Shown here one piece after another: positions 48,910-58,804 of a stretch of DNA of 64,000 bases. Below the pieces are notes generated by a model, which saw only the letters and a program-made list of their open reading frames with translations, was not told the DNA's origin and ran no database searches. Origin of the DNA: Bifidobacterium tibiigranuli. GTDB taxonomy: Bacteria > Actinomycetota > Actinomycetes > Actinomycetales > Bifidobacteriaceae. The stretch lies in the NCBI RefSeq assembly GCF_009371885.1, contig NZ_QLZA01000012.1, forward strand, positions 1-64,000, in the 5' to 3' direction. The translations under genes and the position numbers were made by a program. Numbering within the stretch: position 1 is the stretch's first letter; each line of letters starts with the position of its first letter.

Positions 48910-50166
48910 TCAGCGATGCAAGGCAGCCGATTCGGTCCGCAGATTCTTCGCCGCCAACTGCCCGCAGGCGCCGTCGATATCGGAGCCGCGCGTGTCGCGC
49001 AGCGTCGCCGCGATGCCCGCACGGTGCAGAATATCGAGGAACTGCCGTTCGTCTTCGGGTTTCGAAGCCGTCCAGCGCGAGCCCTCGATGGGGTTGAGCG
49101 GAATAGGATTGACATGCGCCCAGTCATCGCCGTAATGGTTCAGCCGCTTCGCCAGCTCGCGGGCATGCTCGGCCTGATCGTTGATGCCGCGCATAAGCGC
49201 GTATTCGATACTGACGCGCCGCTTGCTGGTCAGGTAATACGCGTGCGCGGCGTCAAGCACCTTCGTGGTGTTGAAGCGCTTGTTCATCGGCACCAGCTCG
49301 TCGCGCAGCGTGTCGGTCGGGGCATGCAGGGAGACGGCGAGGCGGACGGGAAGGCCTTCCTTGGCCAGCTTGTTGATGCCGGGCACCACGCCCACCGTGG
49401 AGACGGTGATGTTGCGCGCGGAGATGCCGAAGCCTTCCGGCGGCAGGGCGCTCATCTGGCGCACGGCGGCGATCACGGAACGGTAGTTGCCCATCGGCTC
49501 GCCCATGCCCATGAAGACCACGTTGCTCAGGCGCCCCGGCCCGCCGGCGATGTCGCCGTCACGCATGGCCTTGGCGGCGATGCGCACCTGTTCGAGGATC
49601 TCGCCTGTGGACATGTTGCGCGTCAGGCCCAGCTGCCCGGTCGCGCAGAAGGGACAGCCCATGCCGCAGCCCACCTGGCTGGATATGCATAGCGTGGTGC
49701 GCTTGGGATAGCGCATGAGCACCGATTCGATGCGGGCGCCGTCGAACAGCTCCCACAATGTCTTCACGGTGGTTCCCTCATCGGCGGTCTGCCGCGTGGC
49801 CTCGCTGATCAGCGTCGGGAAGAATGCGCTGCGCGCGCCTGCGCGCATATCCGCCGGAAAGTCGGAGAACTGCTCCGTGTCGGTATCGAAGTGCGCGAAG
49901 TAATGATTCGCCAGCTGCTTGACGCGGAAGGGCTGCATGCCGAGTTGCTGCGCGGCCTCGCTGCGCTGTTCGGCGCTCATATCCACCAGGTGCAGCGGCG
50001 GCTTGCCGCGGCGCGCATGGTCCTTGGCCAGCACATCGCGGAACGCGCCCGTGGTGCCTCCTGGCGTGATGCCGCTGGATGCCGCGTCATGCAGCGCAGC
50101 GTCTTGCGCTATCTCGTCGTTGCTCGTGGTCTTTTCACTCATTGTCACCACATTGCTCATTGTCAT
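48910..50166 (-). CDS. rlmN: 23S rRNA (adenine2503-C2)-methyltransferase
   Basis: 418 aa radical SAM enzyme modifying A2503 of 23S rRNA and A37 of some tRNAs. The CxxxCxxC cluster motif is CGMGCPFC; the SAM-binding GMGEPMGNY and the second catalytic Cys region RDTRGSDIDGACGQL are present. Several in-frame Met residues give start ambiguity, and the first ~55 residues are unconserved. Confidence 0.95.
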   Translation of the reverse strand: MTMSNVVTMSEKTTSNDEIAQDAALHDAASSGITPGGTTGAFRDVLAKDHARRGKPPLHLVDMSAEQRSEAAQQLGMQPFRVKQLANHYFAHFDTDTEQFSDFPADMRAGARSAFFPTLISEATRQTADEGTTVKTLWELFDGARIESVLMRYPKRTTLCISSQVGCGMGCPFCATGQLGLTRNMSTGEILEQVRIAAKAMRDGDIAGGPGRLSNVVFMGMGEPMGNYRSVIAAVRQMSALPPEGFGISARNITVSTVGVVPGINKLAKEGLPVRLAVSLHAPTDTLRDELVPMNKRFNTTKVLDAAHAYYLTSKRRVSIEYALMRGINDQAEHARELAKRLNHYGDDWAHVNPIPLNPIEGSRWTASKPEDERQFLDILHRAGIAATLRDTRGSDIDGACGQLAAKNLRTESAALHR

Positions 50167-50200
50167 ATGCCTATGCCTTTGTCGTTAAAGTCCCGTGTCG

Positions 50201-51166
50201 TTAGAGTCCCGTAGCCCATAGCAGCGCCGCGAGGAAGGGCGCGCACAGCAGAATCGAATCGACCCGGTCCATCACGCCGCCGTGGCCCTTGAGCAGATGG
50301 CCCATGTCCTTGATGCCGATGTCGCGCTTGAGCATCGAAGCGCACAAGTCGCCGAAGGTGCCGACGATGCCGACGACCGCACCCATGACGATCGGCACCC
50401 ACCATCGCGTGGACCACAGTGCCGGGTAGGTGAAGGCGAAGATGACATAGGCGCCGATGATCGAGAACAGAATCGACCCCAGCAGCCCCTCGACTGATTT
50501 CTTCGGGGAGATGCGCGGCGAAAGCTTGTGCTTGCCCAGCCAGGCCCCAGCGAACAATCCGCCGGTGTCGCTGATGGCCGGGAGGAACACCACGATGATG
50601 GCGTGGGCCACAGGGTGGTCGTTGAAGGTCAGCGGCAGCACGATGCATGAGGCGAGCAGCGGAATGTACAGCACGGTGAAGATCGACACGGCGACATCGT
50701 CAAGCCGATTCACCTGCCTCGGTGCAAACTCAAGCGGAGCTGCGGCAGTCGAAGCCGTTTTGTTCGCGGCGGCAGCCGCCAGTCGTGCGCCCGCCGGGAA
50801 GTCGAAGCTCGCCCCAATGGCGATCAGCGGCAGGGACGCGGCGATACAGACGGCGGCAGCCAGGATATGACGGTCGGCGTAATAGGCGGCCAGCAGCGTG
50901 ATGCTGGAACTCAGCACCATAAGCACCAGTGGAAAACGCAGCTGGGCTGCGGCGAAATCGACGCGCAGCTCCCACAGCGCGAGAATCATGAATACGACGA
51001 TAAGCACGACGAAGGCATCGATGCGAATGAGCAGGCACGCCAGAATCAGCACGATCAGCACGACGGCAGTGGCCACCGCCTGCGGCATGTTGCGCCCGGT
51101 CTTCTTGTTGATGTCCTGCAGCGCCTCTTCGGCTTCGCTGCCACGATGTCCTGTATGCATCCGCAT
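50201..51166 (-). CDS. cdsA: Phosphatidate cytidylyltransferase
   Basis: 321 aa with about eight helices. The CDS signature is CASMLKRDIGIKDMGHLLKG followed by HGGVMDRVDS. It supplies CDP-diacylglycerol to both PgsA paralogues in this window. ATG at 51160 may be the real start, since AAGG sits directly against 51166. It sits 35 bp after frr. Confidence 0.94.
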   Translation of the reverse strand: MRMHTGHRGSEAEEALQDINKKTGRNMPQAVATAVVLIVLILACLLIRIDAFVVLIVVFMILALWELRVDFAAAQLRFPLVLMVLSSSITLLAAYYADRHILAAAVCIAASLPLIAIGASFDFPAGARLAAAAANKTASTAAAPLEFAPRQVNRLDDVAVSIFTVLYIPLLASCIVLPLTFNDHPVAHAIIVVFLPAISDTGGLFAGAWLGKHKLSPRISPKKSVEGLLGSILFSIIGAYVIFAFTYPALWSTRWWVPIVMGAVVGIVGTFGDLCASMLKRDIGIKDMGHLLKGHGGVMDRVDSILLCAPFLAALLWATGL

Positions 51167-51201
51167 CCTTATCGCCTGAAGGTGATGGTGAGCCGAACGG
51201 C

Positions 51202-51756
51202 TCAGACCTCCATGATCTCCTTCTGCTTGCCCTCAAGCAGAGCGTCAAGCTCCTCGGTGGTCTTCTTGGTGACCTTGTCGAGCTCCTTGAGCAGGCGGTC
51301 GCCTTCATCCTCGCCCATATCGCCGTCCTTGACGGCCTTGTCGATGGATTCCTTGGCCTTGCGGCGGATGTTGCGCACCGCCACCTTGCCGTCTTCGGCC
51401 TTGGTCTTAGCGAGCTTGACGTAATCCTTGCGGCGGTCCTCGGTCAGCTCCGGCATCGTCACGCGGATAACATTGCCATCGCGGCGCGGGCTGACGCCGA
51501 GATCCGAATCGCGGATGGCCTTCTCAACGGCATTCGCCTGGGAAGGGTCGAAGGGGGTGATCGACAGCGTGCGCGGCTCAGGCACGCCAATCGTGGCGAC
51601 TCCCTTGATGGGCGTGGGCGCTCCATAGTAGTCGACCATCAGGCCGTTGAGCAGCGCCGGATTGGCGCGCCCGGTGCGGATGCCCGAGAAGTTCTCCTTG
51701 GTGGCTTCGACGGATTTGCCCATCTGGGCGCTTGCTTGATCGATGACGGATGCCAT
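51202..51756 (-). CDS. frr: Ribosome recycling factor
   Basis: 184 aa. It starts MASVIDQASAQMGKSVEATK with FSGIRTGRANPALLNGL, and the C-terminus TEELDALLEGKQKEIMEV completes the three-helix bundle plus beta domain. AAGGAG lies at good spacing before the ATG. It is in the canonical pyrH-frr-cdsA-rlmN order. Confidence 0.97.
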   Translation of the reverse strand: MASVIDQASAQMGKSVEATKENFSGIRTGRANPALLNGLMVDYYGAPTPIKGVATIGVPEPRTLSITPFDPSQANAVEKAIRDSDLGVSPRRDGNVIRVTMPELTEDRRKDYVKLAKTKAEDGKVAVRNIRRKAKESIDKAVKDGDMGEDEGDRLLKELDKVTKKTTEELDALLEGKQKEIMEV

Positions 51757-52007
51757 GTTCACTCCTTGTGTATTTCTCTGACGGTTCGTGAGATCCGAAT
51801 CCCATTGGGATGCGTCCTCGTTGCCGTATTGCGTGCTGCCGTTTTCACAATCAGTCGACACTCATCAACACTAGTCGTTGTTGCGGGCGGACTCGTGGAC
51901 GCGGACGGCAACCGTATGCCTGCACGGCATTATTCGGCGTTATTTTCGCTTATTTCCGTTTATTCTGGCGATTGCAACAACGATTTGCAATATCGCTACC
52001 CATCCTG

Positions 52008-52760
52008 CTACGCTTCCGCGATGCTCGAATCGGCGCCCGACACCAGCGTGCCGATGCGCTCGCCCACCAGCGCACGGGTGACGTTGCCTTCGCCTTCCAG
52101 GCCGAAGACACGAATCGGGGTCTTGTTGTCGCGGGCCATCGAGAGCGCCGAGGCGTCCATCACGGCGAGGTTGTCAACCAGGGCGCGGCTGTAGTCCAGC
52201 GTGTCGAAGCGCTTTGCCGAAGCATCCTTGCGCGGGTCCGCGGTGTAGACGCCGTCCACGCCGTTCTTGCCCATCAGCACTTCGTCGCAGTGGATTTCCA
52301 AAGCGCGCTGGATGGAAACTGTGTCGGTCGAGAAGTATGGCATGCCCGCGCCGGCGCCGAAGATGACTACGCGGTCCTTTTCGAGATGGCGGATGGCCTT
52401 GAGCGGAATGTACGGCTCGGCGACCTGGCCCATTACGATGGCGGTCTGCACGCGCGTCGCCTGCCCCTCCTGCTCTAGGAAGTCCTGCAGCGCCAGGCTG
52501 TTCATCACCGTGCCGAGCATGCCCATGTAGTCGCCGCGGCTGCGGTCGATGCCGGCCTGCTGCAGCTCCGCGCCGCGGAAAAAGTTGCCGCCGCCGACCA
52601 CGATGGCGACCTGCACGCCACGCTGCACGGCCGGGACGATCTCCTCCGCGATGCGCCGGACCACCTGTGTGTCGATGCCGACAGCGCCGCCGCCGAAGGC
52701 CTCCCCCGAAAGTTTGAGCAGAACACGTCTGGGCTTGGTTGTTGCTTCTTCGCCGGTCAT
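52008..52760 (-). CDS. pyrH: UMP kinase
   Basis: 250 aa, phosphorylates [30 protein letters not shown] and [18 protein letters not shown] are diagnostic. It starts at ATG 52758-52760 behind AAGG. A 251-bp gap separates it from frr; I saw no gene there. A strong hairpin separates it from tsf. Confidence 0.96.
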   Translation of the reverse strand: MTGEEATTKPRRVLLKLSGEAFGGGAVGIDTQVVRRIAEEIVPAVQRGVQVAIVVGGGNFFRGAELQQAGIDRSRGDYMGMLGTVMNSLALQDFLEQEGQATRVQTAIVMGQVAEPYIPLKAIRHLEKDRVVIFGAGAGMPYFSTDTVSIQRALEIHCDEVLMGKNGVDGVYTADPRKDASAKRFDTLDYSRALVDNLAVMDASALSMARDNKTPIRVFGLEGEGNVTRALVGERIGTLVSGADSSIAEA

Positions 52761-52856
52761 AGACAGCCTTTCTTGCCATGCATCATGCACAATTTCCGCT
52801 CTACAGGGTATCGGTCAACGCAGACAGGGTTAGCGACACAAGATCCTGGATACGCG

Positions 52857-52894
52857 AGTGGGCCTCTGATGCATTGCTGCATCAGAGGCCCACT
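52857..52894 (-). terminator. 17-bp hairpin between tsf and pyrH
   Basis: AGTGGGCCTCTGATGCA and its perfect complement flank a TTGC loop. It lies 43 bp past the tsf stop and 97 bp before pyrH, so it likely limits rpsB-tsf read-through into pyrH. There is no T-run on the minus strand. Confidence 0.75.
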
Positions 52895-52937
52895 GACATG
52901 ATTTCGTCACTTTTGCGACAAGGCGATTATCGCGAAA

Positions 52938-53789
52938 TCACTTCTCGTCGCCCTTGCCGACCTCAAGACGGGCGAAGGCCAGAGCCTTGCCGCTCACCTT
53001 CTTGAACAGGTCGCCGACGGTCTTGGAGGGGTCCTTGACGAACTCCTGCTCAAGCAGCACGTTCTCCTTGTAGAAGGCGTTGAGGCGGCCTTCCACGATA
53101 CGGGGAACGATCTTCTCGGGCTTGCCTTCGGCCAGGGACTTCTCGGTGGCCACGCGACGCTCGGACTCGACCACATCGGCCGGAACATCCTCGCGGGTGA
53201 GCCACTGGGCGCCGAGCGCGGAAATCTGCAGCGCGGCTTCGTGCGCCACCTGTGCGCCGGCCTCGTCGGTCGCGATCATGGCTACGATGCCCGGGGGCAT
53301 CTCGACGGAGCGCTTGTGCGCGTAGACCTCGACGTGCGGACCCGCGATCGTCGCGAGCTGGCCGAGCTTGACGTGCTCGCCGAACAGGGCGGCCGCCTCT
53401 TCGACGGTCTCCTTGACGGTGGCCTCGCCATCGGCCGTAGCCAGCAGCTCGTCCACGGAAGCCGCCTTGACCTCGATGGCCTTGTCGACGATGCTATCGG
53501 CGAATTCGACGAACTTCGGGGTCTTGGCCACGAAGTCGGTCTCGGAATTGATCTCGACCGCGTAGCCGATCTGGCCTTCGGCGGACTCGATGACCTTGGA
53601 GGCGATAGTGCCTTCCTTGGCGTTGCGGCCTTCGCGCTTGCCTGCGGCCTGGATGCCCTTGGCGCGGATGATCTCCTTGGCGCGTGCGATATCGCCTTCG
53701 GCCTCAGTCAGGGCCTTCTTGACGTCCATCATGCCGGCGCCGGTATCCTCGCGCACCTGCTTGATCAATGCTGCGGTTATTGCTGCCAT
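52938..53789 (-). CDS. tsf: Elongation factor Ts
   Basis: 283 aa guanine-nucleotide exchange factor for EF-Tu. It starts MAAITAALIKQVREDTGAGM, followed by MDVKKALTEAEGD, and contains the TDFV motif in INSETDFVAK. AGGAGA precedes the ATG. It follows rpsB by 83 bp. Confidence 0.97.
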   Translation of the reverse strand: MAAITAALIKQVREDTGAGMMDVKKALTEAEGDIARAKEIIRAKGIQAAGKREGRNAKEGTIASKVIESAEGQIGYAVEINSETDFVAKTPKFVEFADSIVDKAIEVKAASVDELLATADGEATVKETVEEAAALFGEHVKLGQLATIAGPHVEVYAHKRSVEMPPGIVAMIATDEAGAQVAHEAALQISALGAQWLTREDVPADVVESERRVATEKSLAEGKPEKIVPRIVEGRLNAFYKENVLLEQEFVKDPSKTVGDLFKKVSGKALAFARLEVGKGDEK

Positions 53790-53872
53790 TGTATGTCTCC
53801 TCTGTTGGATTGCATGCGGCTTGCGCCTACGCTGGACTTTCGCCCGCGTGAACGCAAGCCGATACGCATGAA

Positions 53873-54766
53873 TCAGGCCTGTGCCGGAGCCGGGGTCTCG
53901 GCGACGGCTTCTTCGGCGCCCTGCGCTGCTGCTGCAGGCTGTGCTTCGGCGGCTGCCGGAGCTTCGGCTTCTGCGGCGGCATCGGCAGTGGCGGGAGCAT
54001 CCTTGGTCAGGAGCTCCTTCTCCCAGGCGGCCATCGGCTGATCGGCGGTTTCGCCCTCGGCCTTGGCGGCCTTGCCGGAGCGGTCCAGCAGACCATCGGC
54101 CACGGCGTCGGCCATCAGGCTGGTGAGCAGCTCGATGCCGCGAATGGCGTCATCGTTGGCCGGAATCGGGTAGTCCACGGTCTCCGGGTCGGTGTTGGTG
54201 TCGACGACGGCGACGACCGGGATGCCCAGCTTGTGTGCCTCTTCGACGGCGAGGGACTCCTTGCTGATGTCCACGACGAACATCGCCGAAGGAGTGCGGC
54301 CCATATTGCGGATGCCGCCAAGCTGCTTGTTGAGCTTGTCCTTCTCGCGCTCGAGGAGCAGCAGCTCCTTCTTCGTCAGGCCCGAGCCGCGCACGTCAGA
54401 GAAGTCCATCTCCTCAAGCTCCTTGAGGCGGGTGACGCGCTTGGAGACGGTCTGGAAGTTGGTCAGCATGCCGCCGAGCCAGCGTTCGCTCACATAGGGC
54501 ATGTTCACGCGCGTGGACTGCTTCTCGATCGCTTCCTGTGCCTGCTTCTTCGTGCCGACGAACAGGACGGTGCCGTTGTGTGCAACGGTCGTCTTGATGA
54601 AGTCGTAGGCCGTATCGATCATATCGAGCGACTTGAAGAGATTGATGATATGGATGCCGTTGCGCTGGGTGAGGATGTACTGCTTCATCTTCGGGTTCCA
54701 ACGACGGGTCTGATGGCCGAAGTGCAGTCCTGCCTTCAGCATGTCACTCATAGTGATCTGAGCCAT
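53873..54766 (-). CDS. rpsB: 30S ribosomal protein S2
   Basis: 297 aa. It starts [20 protein letters not shown], with [20 protein letters not shown] and [12 protein letters not shown]. The Ala/Glu/Pro-rich C-terminal tail (residues ~260-297) is longer than in E. coli S2 and typical of actinobacteria. A long leader with secondary structure precedes it. Confidence 0.97.
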   Translation of the reverse strand: MAQITMSDMLKAGLHFGHQTRRWNPKMKQYILTQRNGIHIINLFKSLDMIDTAYDFIKTTVAHNGTVLFVGTKKQAQEAIEKQSTRVNMPYVSERWLGGMLTNFQTVSKRVTRLKELEEMDFSDVRGSGLTKKELLLLEREKDKLNKQLGGIRNMGRTPSAMFVVDISKESLAVEEAHKLGIPVVAVVDTNTDPETVDYPIPANDDAIRGIELLTSLMADAVADGLLDRSGKAAKAEGETADQPMAAWEKELLTKDAPATADAAAEAEAPAAAEAQPAAAAQGAEEAVAETPAPAQA

Positions 54767-54878
54767 AATAGTGCTCTGCCTTTCATGTCGGTTGTTGCCT
54801 GGCCATGCGCATCCGCGTGCAGCACTCGGCAAAGAGCACCGACCGACACGGACCGTCGCGGGCATGACGCGATTTGTG

Positions 54879-54946
54879 GTGTGCCGGTTGGGGTTACTGG
54901 TTGGACTCAAACACCGCACGACCGTGCATGAATCCGGTTGGCACAC
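54879..54946 (-). promoter_or_regulatory. Structured rpsB leader
   Basis: GTGTGCC (54879-54885) pairs with GGCACAC (54940-54946); inside are the hairpin GCACG-AC-CGTGC and three GGTTGG repeats. It lies 113-180 bp upstream of the rpsB ATG and could be an S2 autoregulatory site; no named family was recognised. Confidence 0.35.
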
Positions 54947-55041
54947 GATTTTCTAGGGTACTACAGGGATGGTACTAAACGTCATATGGACTTATCCGGC
55001 GCACATCGTGCCGGCATCCATAGCCGACTGCCTGGTCAGCG

Positions 55042-55518
55042 CTAAGCGCGCAGCCGACGCATGGCCTCGCGTCGCACCTGCTTTTCGAGCCGATCGAGGT
55101 AGATATGGCCATCGAGATGATCGTACTCATGCTGCAGCATGCGCCCCATCATGCCGTGCCCTTCCAGCACCACCGTCTTGCCGTCCAGATCGATGCCGCG
55201 CACGCGGGCGTAGTCGGCACGTCGGGTGGCATACCACAGGCCCGGAACCGACAGGCAGCCCTCGTCGCTATACTGCTCGCCGCTGGTCTCCTCCATCACA
55301 GGATTGAGAATATAGCCGACAACGCCGTCGATGTTATAGGAGAAGGCCCGCAGACTCACGCCGATCTGATTCGCGGAAAGCCCAGCCCTGCCCGGGTCAT
55401 CGACTGTTTCGAGCAGATCCTCGACCAGCCGGCGCACCGCCGGGGTGATCTCTTTGATTGGCTCGCATGGCGTGCGCAGCACCGGATCGGGTATCACACG
55501 AATCTCGCGTATCGTCAC
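55042..55518 (-). CDS. def: Peptide deformylase
   Basis: 158 aa metal hydrolase removing N-formyl groups. Motif 1 is GLSANQIGV, motif 2 EGCLSVPG with the metal Cys, motif 3 QHEYDHLDG. The start is GTG at 55516-55518 behind AGGAGAG, which gives [14 protein letters not shown] at the N-terminus. Motif 1 has Ser where most enzymes have Ala. Confidence 0.95.
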   Translation of the reverse strand: MTIREIRVIPDPVLRTPCEPIKEITPAVRRLVEDLLETVDDPGRAGLSANQIGVSLRAFSYNIDGVVGYILNPVMEETSGEQYSDEGCLSVPGLWYATRRADYARVRGIDLDGKTVVLEGHGMMGRMLQHEYDHLDGHIYLDRLEKQVRREAMRRLRA

Positions 55519-55614
55519 TTCTTCTCTCCTCGCAATATTCTTCGGATGCGTATCGGCGCGCGCAGGCATGTCGGCCCGCGCTCATGCCCCAAGCGTGAGC
55601 GCGCCAGGCATAGC

Positions 55615-55657
55615 TGACCGCCGTTGAACTCAGCCTAGTGTAGCTCAACGGCGGTCA
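55615..55657 (-). terminator. 13-bp hairpin between acyl-CoA ligase and def
   Basis: TGACCGCCGTTGA (55615-55627) pairs with TCAACGGCGGTCA (55645-55657), loop 17 nt. It sits 30 bp past the stop of the minus-strand ligase gene. Confidence 0.7.
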
Positions 55658-55687
55658 ATTATGCTCCCCTGCACCGCTTCCGACGCG

Positions 55688-57823
55688 TTATTGCGCCTTG
55701 ACGCCCGTATCGGCATCCTGCTTGGACTGCTCGGGCTGCCCTGCCTGCGCAGATTCGCCCTGAGGGTCGCCATCCGGCGACATCGCGTCGGAAGGAACCG
55801 GTGTCGCATCGTCATCCTGGGATTGCGGATGCGTCAGGTAGGTCTTCGCCTGATCGAGGGCCTGGCGCACGCGGGGGCTGACCGTCTCCGAGGCCTGCCG
55901 AACCGTTTCGGAGGCCTGTCGTGCGGTTTCGGAGGCCTGCTTGACCGTTTCCGTGGTCTTGTCGAATATCTTGACCGCCGGCGTGGGCTGCGGCGACTGG
56001 GTTCGCGGCGCGTACAGCACGTTCTCGATCAACTCGGCGTAATGCTGCAGCACCTTGGGGCGCACGACCTTGAGGCTGGCGGTCAGCGTGCCCTCCTCCT
56101 GATTGAAGTCCTCGGCCACGATGGCGAACTTGCGCACCGATTCGGCGCGGGAGACGCTGCTGTTCGCCTGATCGACATACTGCTGGATGAAGGCGCGCAC
56201 GGCCTCGCTTTTCGCAATCTGGTCCAGAGGCATATCGCCGTCCATGCCGCGCTGAATCAGCCAGGAGTAGACCATATCCTGGTCCAGGGTGACCAATGCG
56301 GAGACGAAGGGCTTGCCGTCGCCGAGCACCACGGCGTGCGTGACGATCGGGCAGGTGCTGATCGTGTCTTCCATCGGCGCCGGGCTGATGTTCTTGCCGC
56401 CTGCGGTGATGATGATGTCCTTCTTGCGGCCGGTGATGTACAGGAAGCCGTCGTCGTCGATCTGGCCGATGTCGCCGCTGCGCAGCCAGCCGTCCTCGCC
56501 GAGCACTTCCTTGGTGAGCTCGGGCTGCTTGTAGTAGCCCAGGAAGACGTTCTCGCCGTTGATCATGACCTCGTCATCGTCGGCTAGCTTGTAGCCGATG
56601 CCGGGCCCTGGAAGTCCGACGGAGCCGACGCGGTTCGCGTTCTGGAAGTTCACCACGCAGGGCGCTGCTGTTTCGGTCATGCCATAGCCCTGAATGAAGG
56701 TGATATCGTCCAGGCCGTTGAAGAAATGCGCCAGATCGGCATTCATCGGCGCGCCGCCGCAGGCCAGATAACGCAGGTTCGGCCCCAGTGCGGAACGGAT
56801 CTGCGAACCGAGGGTGCTCATGTAGAAGGAATGCGCTGTGCGGGCCATCAGCGAATGCGATTTGCCGTCGCGCTCATCCTTGGACCATTGCACGAAATGC
56901 TTGAATCCGCCCGCGAATATCCTGCCCTTCATGCCTGCGCCGGCCTTCTGGGAGGCTGCGTTGTAAACCTTTTCGAACACGCGCGGCACGCCGAGCAGAT
57001 AGGTCGGCTTGAAACTGCGCAGATCCGCCAGCAGATGCGCGGCGCTGGGAACGTAGCCGACCACGCCACGCGAGCCGATCGCCACATATTGGATGTAGCG
57101 CGCGAAGCAGTGGGCCAGCGGTAGGAACAGCATCAGCCGGCTGGGCTGGAAGAGCATCTCGTCGAGTACGTCGTAGCCGGCGAAGACCACGGTGACGAAA
57201 TTGCGGTGCGACAGCATCGCGCCCTTGGGCTTGCCGGTGGAGCCGGACGTATAGACGATGGTGGCCATATCGTCGGCGTGCACGCGGCTGATGACCCTGT
57301 CAAGCTCTTCGTCATCGACGGATTCGCCGAAGTCGGCCACTGCGTCCAGGCCTTCGGCCTTGAAGTTGAACACATAGTTCAGGCTCGGGCTGTTCTGGCG
57401 AATCTGCTCCAAGGTCTGCGCGTGCGCCGCATCGCCGGCGAAGGCGATCGTCGGCTCGACCTCAGCGACGATCGACGACGCCTGAATCGCCGAATCGGTC
57501 TCGTAGATGGGCACGGATACCGCGCCGATGGCGGCGCAGGCGAAATCCGTGACGCCCCACTCATAGCAGGTGGCGGAGTAGATGACGACCATGCTTCCGG
57601 CCTTGACTCCTATGCCAAGCAGCCCTTTGGCGACCTCGCGCACGCGGTCGAGCATCTCGCCGGCCTTCACGTCATGCCATTGACGGGTGCGCTCGTCCTG
57701 CCACTGCGCGATGAGTTCATCGCGGTCGCGGGCGGCACGATTCGCCAGCAACGAATAGATGGTGTCCTTCTCGGTGGTGGGATGGATGATGTCCACCGCA
57801 AATTCTCGCAACATAGCATCCAC
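55688..57823 (-). CDS. fadD: Long-chain fatty acid--CoA ligase (AMP-forming)
   Basis: 711 aa. ANL motifs: VYTSGSTGKPKGAML (A3), GYGMTETAAP (A5), TGRKKDIIITAGGKN (A8) and LTASLKVVRPKV with the C-terminal Lys (A10). It activates fatty acids for membrane lipid use. The last ~100 residues are an added tail with three heptads (VKQASET, ARQASET, VRQASET), predicted coiled coil or amphipathic helix. Start at 57823 or 57814. A second ligase lies at 63438. Confidence 0.93.
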   Translation of the reverse strand: MDAMLREFAVDIIHPTTEKDTIYSLLANRAARDRDELIAQWQDERTRQWHDVKAGEMLDRVREVAKGLLGIGVKAGSMVVIYSATCYEWGVTDFACAAIGAVSVPIYETDSAIQASSIVAEVEPTIAFAGDAAHAQTLEQIRQNSPSLNYVFNFKAEGLDAVADFGESVDDEELDRVISRVHADDMATIVYTSGSTGKPKGAMLSHRNFVTVVFAGYDVLDEMLFQPSRLMLFLPLAHCFARYIQYVAIGSRGVVGYVPSAAHLLADLRSFKPTYLLGVPRVFEKVYNAASQKAGAGMKGRIFAGGFKHFVQWSKDERDGKSHSLMARTAHSFYMSTLGSQIRSALGPNLRYLACGGAPMNADLAHFFNGLDDITFIQGYGMTETAAPCVVNFQNANRVGSVGLPGPGIGYKLADDDEVMINGENVFLGYYKQPELTKEVLGEDGWLRSGDIGQIDDDGFLYITGRKKDIIITAGGKNISPAPMEDTISTCPIVTHAVVLGDGKPFVSALVTLDQDMVYSWLIQRGMDGDMPLDQIAKSEAVRAFIQQYVDQANSSVSRAESVRKFAIVAEDFNQEEGTLTASLKVVRPKVLQHYAELIENVLYAPRTQSPQPTPAVKIFDKTTETVKQASETARQASETVRQASETVSPRVRQALDQAKTYLTHPQSQDDDATPVPSDAMSPDGDPQGESAQAGQPEQSKQDADTGVKAQ

Positions 57824-57839
57824 TATAAACCCTGGTGCA

Positions 57840-57885
57840 ATGGCTCACGCGCGTGTGGGCGCGGTTCGGGACGCGCGTGAGCCAT
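57840..57885. terminator. 15-bp inverted repeat between acyl-CoA ligase and Rv3235-like gene
   Basis: ATGGCTCACGCGCGT (57840-57854) and ACGCGCGTGAGCCAT (57871-57885), 16-nt loop. It lies upstream of the ligase start and downstream of the minus-strand Rv3235-like gene; a terminator or an operator are both possible. Confidence 0.55.
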
Positions 57886-58018
57886 ATCACATGGCAGCAC
57901 ACAGCAGCACATGGCAACTCGGCTGGCTGCGGCTGCATAGGCCAATCTGCCATGCGCGCATGCTCTTCGCGGTGCGGGGCGGTACGGCGCGGGGTGTGAG
58001 ATGCGCGGTGCACGCCGC

Positions 58019-58630
58019 CTAACCCATGTCGGCGTAGACGCACAGCCAGCGGCTTCCGGCAAGCCGCAGAATCAGGTTGACCCAGTAGTTGCTCTGCCCG
58101 ATGCGTAAGTGCACGGCCATGTCGAGCTTCGTCTCCGAGACGAACACGCCGTGCATCGACAGGGGCACTGCGGGAAGATAGCGCAGCTGGGCTTTGAGAT
58201 CATCATGGGTGCGCATGTGATTGTCCAACAGATACGAAACCGTTTCCAGCCGCTTGAGGCAGCTGTCGATGACCGAGCGCTGCAGGCTGGCCGAGACCGG
58301 GCGGCCACGAATCATGTCAGCGATCAGGCAGGCCATTCTGCACGAGCGCGTAGCCAGATCGTTGCAGTCGATATCCTCCATCGTATCGCCGAAGCACCAG
58401 GTGAGGTGGTAGCTGACCGGGTCTCCGGAAAGCTCAAGCCGGATGAACCCATCCTTGGCCGCAGGACGGCTCCTGGCCGCAGTTTGTTCCATATCCTTGG
58501 CCAACGTAGTAGTCGGCGCAATATTTGACACTGCACTAGTTGGCGTTGCGATGGCTGGCGCTGCATGAACCGGTGTGATGCTGCTCGGCGCGTCATCAAT
58601 CGATGCAGCGGTGATGCCCTGGTAGATCAT
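58019..58630 (-). CDS. Rv3235/DUF6459-like small protein
   Basis: 203 aa. The N-terminal half is Ala/Thr/Pro-rich and unconserved. The C-terminal half (residues ~95-203) has RPVSASLQRSVIDSCLKRLE and the end LRLAGSRWLCVYADMG, the pattern of the Rv3235 family found near secA in actinobacteria. GGGGG precedes the ATG. Function unknown; family call is tentative. Confidence 0.55.
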   Translation of the reverse strand: MIYQGITAASIDDAPSSITPVHAAPAIATPTSAVSNIAPTTTLAKDMEQTAARSRPAAKDGFIRLELSGDPVSYHLTWCFGDTMEDIDCNDLATRSCRMACLIADMIRGRPVSASLQRSVIDSCLKRLETVSYLLDNHMRTHDDLKAQLRYLPAVPLSMHGVFVSETKLDMAVHLRIGQSNYWVNLILRLAGSRWLCVYADMG

Positions 58631-58649
58631 TGAGCCCCCTTGGTCGATG

Positions 58650-58675
58650 GCGGCTTCCCCTCGTTGGGAAGCCGC
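58650..58675. terminator. Hairpin between guaB3 and the Rv3235-like gene
   Basis: GCGGCTTCCC / GGGAAGCCGC with loop CTCGTT, 20 bp upstream of the Rv3235-like ATG. It may terminate guaB3 transcripts or mask the next RBS. Confidence 0.55.
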
Positions 58676-58731
58676 GTCTTACACCAAGCTCAACACATCG
58701 GGGCAATCACGTCAAACAGGAGCCCGGGAAT

Positions 58732-58755
58732 TGTGGATATGTGGATAACTTATCG
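58732..58755 (+). promoter_or_regulatory. DnaA-box cluster
   Basis: TGTGGATAT (58732-58740) and a perfect TGTGGATAA (58740-58748) share one base, followed by TTATCG (58750-58755), a partial reverse box. The consensus is TTATCCACA. Located in the 174-bp gap after guaB3; no dnaA, dnaN or AT-rich unwinding region is nearby. Confidence 0.55.
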
Positions 58756-58804
58756 CACCACGCTGCACCGCTGCCGCTGCCAGCAGGAAACGGCGCACCA
58801 CCGC

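Noticed and set aside
58700..58800. Chromosomal replication origin at the DnaA boxes
   Set aside because: No dnaA, dnaN, gyrB or rpmH nearby, no AT-rich unwinding element and no strand-switch of gene direction exactly here.
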